The notes under the pieces are model-generated. The model saw only the letters and a list, made by a program, of their open reading frames with translations, was not told the DNA's origin and ran no database searches. A program made the translations under genes and the position numbers. A stretch of 64,000 nucleotides of DNA. It comes from CAUZFZ01 sp963579025 (GTDB taxonomy: Bacteria > Planctomycetota > Planctomycetia > Planctomycetales > Planctomycetaceae). Below, one piece after another: positions 61,458 through 64,000 of this stretch (positions are counted from its first letter, which is position 1; every line of letters starts with the position of its first letter). The stretch covers positions 1-64,000 of the forward strand of contig CAUZFZ010000004.1 in NCBI GenBank assembly GCA_963579025.1. Direction: 5' to 3'.

Positions 61458-64000
61458 ATGAAACAACCCCATCCCGGGCACATCATTCTGACGGCAATGT
61501 CAGGCCTGCTGATACTCGGCGCGAACCTGCATGCCGACGCAGCTTCGTCTCCGCCGAATGTCGTCTTCGTCCTTGCTGATGACCTGGGCTGGTCAGAACT
61601 GGGGTGTTATAGCAACGAATTCAACGAGACACCGCATCTCGATGCTCTGGCTGCGCAGGGAATGCGATTCACTCAGGCGTACGCGGCGGCCCCAGTTTGT
61701 TCGGCGTATCGGGCAGCGTTGCTGACCGGACAACACCCGGCCCGGGTTGGAATCCTCGATTATCTGCGTCCGAATTCGGCTAATGCCCTGTCCACGGAAC
61801 ACGTGACGCTCGCCGAGATGTTTCAACAGAATGGCTATGCCACAGGCATGGTCGGCAAGTGGCACCTAACGGGCTACGAGTATCACGACGCCGAACATGA
61901 AGTGAGGCCCGCGGATCATGGTTTCGGGTGGGACTTTGCCCGCGAAGTCAAAGGAGTCGGAAACGGGGCCAACTTCTGGCCGTACGTCTTTCGCGACCAG
62001 CCGATTCGCTGGCTCGACATTCCCCAACAGCGTCTGGGGGACGACGAGTTTCTGGTGGATCGCATGAACATCGAAGCGGTCGACTTTATCGAGCGGAACA
62101 AGGAGCGGCCGTTCTTCCTGTACCTCAGCCATTACGCCCCGCACACCATCCTGAACGGCAAACCGTCACTGGTCGAGAAGTACCGCCAGAAGCATCCGCC
62201 GGGTCAGAGCACGCGGGATCGCTGCTATCTCTGTCAGGATCATGGTCATCCTGGTGACTCATTGAATCATTGGGCACAGGACCACAATCCTCACCTGGCG
62301 GCGATGCTGGAGAGCATTGACGCAGGCATCGGATTGATTGCCAGGAAGCTCGACGACCTGGGTCTCGCCGATAACACGATCTTCATTTTTACGAGTGACA
62401 ACGGCGGTGAGACGAATGTGACTTCGAACGCCCCGCTGCGCGGTGGCAAGAGCCAGCTCTACGAAGGCGGAATCCGTGTCCCGATGATCGTGCGCTGGCC
62501 GAATTCTGTATCGGCAGCAGCCGTGTGTGATCAGCCGACGATGAATGTGGACTTCTATCCGACGTTGCTGGAAGCCGCACGAATCGCAACGGACCCGAGC
62601 CAAATGCTTGATGGTGTATCGACTCTTGCGACATGGAAGCAGCCGAAAGAAGTAAGCGGGCGCAACGCGATGTACTGGCACTACCCGCTGGATCGACCGC
62701 ATTTCCTCGGCGGAAAGTCGGCGGGCGCCATCCGAGACGGAAACTGGAAGCTGATCGAAAACTTTGACACCGGAAGAGCCGAACTCTATTCACTCGCGGA
62801 CGACCGGTCCGAGCAGCGGGACCTTGCAGCCGAACATCCCGCTCGGGTTTCGGACCTGAAGGCCAAACTGGCGGCGTGGCGGCATGAGGTGGGAGCACGC
62901 GTCCCGTCACCACCGCTGCTGGTCGATCCACGCAAACTGTATTTCGCGGACCATTTCTCACCCGGTCAGGTCAGTGATCGCTGGTTCTTTTCCAGGGACT
63001 GGTCGGCCGAAGACGGGGTCCTGCAACACAGTGATGCAGCGACGGACGCGGGGCGTATCTTTCTGAAGGGAGCGGCCTTCCAAGACGTCATGATCCGCTT
63101 CGACTTCCAGTTTCAGAACGCTCGGGACATTCGACTGATCACCGGAGGATCGGGGCACTACAACGCGGTCGTGCATATTCAGCGGGACCATTTCTACGTC
63201 CAGACCGCGCTCGATCCGACGGGGCCCTACTTCAGTTACCGGCACGGCGAGTGTGCGTATGAATTCGACGAAGGCCGCTGGTACACGCTGACCGTCGAGT
63301 TCATCGGGGACGAGCTGGTCGCGCATATCGACCATGATCACCTGGCCTATGCGCGACATCCGATTCTGGACAGGGAACGAGACTACTTTGCGTTTCAGGT
63401 CGATGACGCTTCTGCGGCATTCGATAATGTGCAGATTCTTCAAGCGGTGAAGCATGCCAGCCGCGGCAGCAACCTGGCTCACATCGAAGCGGTTTCTGGC
63501 AGGTACCCGGTTCCGAAGTCCACCGGGGAACAGTTCGCGATCCAGAAGAGCAACGCGCACGAGTGGCTTTATCAGCGTCACGAGGCGTATCGCAAACTCG
63601 TCAAGCGAGTCGATGAACTCGATGAGAGGAACGAACGGGCGTATCCGGACGTCTTCCGATCACACAAGGAGTTTCAGGACGCAATCGCCGCGGAACGGAA
63701 GAAACTGCACGCTGAAGACCCCGAGTACAAAGAGACCCTGTTCGCGACATATCGCGCCGACCGGGCGATCGACGCGTTTCTGATCGCTCAGCAGCCCGAT
63801 GTCGGTGAGTTACCGGACAGTCGTCGCAAACGAGAGATCGAACGATTGCGTGTGCGTCACCAGAATGATCGCGCGTATCTGAAACTGGTGGCCCAACGCG
63901 ATGCCGCTCAGGTGGTATTGGAGCGGAGTTACCCGCAGCTCTTCAGAACGGACGCGGACATCACAGAATTCCGCAACGAGCAGCGAAAGTCCGTGCAGGA
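61458..64000 (+). CDS. Type I sulfatase with extra C-terminal domain (partial, runs off window)
   Basis: The frame from the ATG at 61458 stays open to the window end, at least 847 residues. The signal peptide is TAMSGLLILGANLHADA. It has VVFVLADDLGWSELGCY, the motif PVCSAYRAALLTGQH (Cys81, Ala instead of Pro in CxPxR), VGKWHLTGYEYHDAEHEVRP, HYAPHTILN, DNTIFIFTSDNGGETN and GGIRVPMIVRW. Usual length is ~450-550. Here, after about residue 500, a LamG/DUF1080-like beta-sandwich follows (FADHFSPGQVSDRWFFSRDW, FDFQFQNARDIRLITGGS, FAFQVDDASAAFDNVQIL). A charged helical stretch then continues past the window. C-x-A-x-R is allowed for formylglycine sites, but rarer. Confidence 0.9.
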   Translation, partial: MKQPHPGHIILTAMSGLLILGANLHADAASSPPNVVFVLADDLGWSELGCYSNEFNETPHLDALAAQGMRFTQAYAAAPVCSAYRAALLTGQHPARVGILDYLRPNSANALSTEHVTLAEMFQQNGYATGMVGKWHLTGYEYHDAEHEVRPADHGFGWDFAREVKGVGNGANFWPYVFRDQPIRWLDIPQQRLGDDEFLVDRMNIEAVDFIERNKERPFFLYLSHYAPHTILNGKPSLVEKYRQKHPPGQSTRDRCYLCQDHGHPGDSLNHWAQDHNPHLAAMLESIDAGIGLIARKLDDLGLADNTIFIFTSDNGGETNVTSNAPLRGGKSQLYEGGIRVPMIVRWPNSVSAAAVCDQPTMNVDFYPTLLEAARIATDPSQMLDGVSTLATWKQPKEVSGRNAMYWHYPLDRPHFLGGKSAGAIRDGNWKLIENFDTGRAELYSLADDRSEQRDLAAEHPARVSDLKAKLAAWRHEVGARVPSPPLLVDPRKLYFADHFSPGQVSDRWFFSRDWSAEDGVLQHSDAATDAGRIFLKGAAFQDVMIRFDFQFQNARDIRLITGGSGHYNAVVHIQRDHFYVQTALDPTGPYFSYRHGECAYEFDEGRWYTLTVEFIGDELVAHIDHDHLAYARHPILDRERDYFAFQVDDASAAFDNVQILQAVKHASRGSNLAHIEAVSGRYPVPKSTGEQFAIQKSNAHEWLYQRHEAYRKLVKRVDELDERNERAYPDVFRSHKEFQDAIAAERKKLHAEDPEYKETLFATYRADRAIDAFLIAQQPDVGELPDSRRKREIERLRVRHQNDRAYLKLVAQRDAAQVVLERSYPQLFRTDADITEFRNEQRKSVQ

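Noticed and set aside
1..64000. CRISPR arrays, tRNA and rRNA genes, prophage
   Set aside because: No regularly spaced repeats, no cloverleaf with a T-loop consensus and no phage structural genes were seen by eye.

Overview
The window looks like chromosomal DNA of a free-living, probably aquatic planctomycete (Planctomycetia). The evidence is the gene repertoire: three type I sulfatases, a non-catalytic FGE-like protein, a DUF1549/DUF1553 protein followed by a DUF1501 Tat protein and a PPC-like protein, a PVC-type membrane-bound dehydrogenase with a C-terminal CxxCH haem domain, an RTX protein with an N-terminal LENRLML-type motif, an ECF-type sigma factor, giant Ser/Thr kinases and many lipoproteins. 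Base composition is moderately GC-rich. I see no rRNA, tRNA, CRISPR array, prophage or plasmid function. Genus-level identity cannot be read from the sequence alone.

Layout. 1-8500: a truncated sigma factor, an RlmB-like rRNA methyltransferase coupled to a TupA-like binding protein, recD without recB or recC, a tandem-Dabb lipoprotein, the ricT-feoA-creatininase cluster and a RidA protein. 8579-8685 is a palindromic MITE-like element. 8693-11749 (minus): a family 2 glycosyltransferase, a BshC-like protein and an RbsD/FucU mutarotase. 12117-17822: a thioredoxin/YHS protein, an unknown lipoprotein, a prenyltransferase-repeat protein, a His/Asp-rich lipoprotein and argC.

18255-29066 is the most distinctive part. 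It holds a LuxR-type regulator with a degenerate receiver, a Cys-rich Tat lipoprotein, and two translationally coupled signalling proteins. The first is a pseudokinase-AAA protein of 786 aa. The second is a 1395-aa protein with an intact kinase, a degenerate cyclase domain, an AAA ATPase and TPR-like helices. A CAP-RTX exoprotein follows, and its stop codon overlaps the stop of the large kinase. This is my best candidate for an undescribed signalling system.

29524-41118 runs on the minus strand: a sulfatase, peptidase E, a double alpha/beta hydrolase with one dead half, a polytopic membrane protein, ribosomal protein S1 with a very long acidic N-terminus, an FGE-like protein, a hypothetical secreted protein and a DUF4198-like protein. 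41197-55961 contains the large haem-binding dehydrogenase, a transposase remnant with hairpin repeats, two phytanoyl-CoA dioxygenase-family proteins, the DUF1549-DUF1501-PPC operon, a papain-fold secreted protein and folP. 56021-64000 contains a sulfatase, a long palindromic repeat, a beta-propeller-like protein coupled to a Wzx-type flippase, an orphan HicB, TatD, and a third sulfatase that runs off the window with an extra C-terminal region.

The recurring theme is extracytoplasmic catabolism of sulfated or acylated carbohydrates together with surface polysaccharide work. Several genes are degenerate copies of enzymes: a sigma factor without region 4, a receiver, kinase and cyclase without catalytic residues, a hydrolase half without its serine, and an FGE fold without its cysteines. 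Short palindromic repeats sit in many intergenic gaps.
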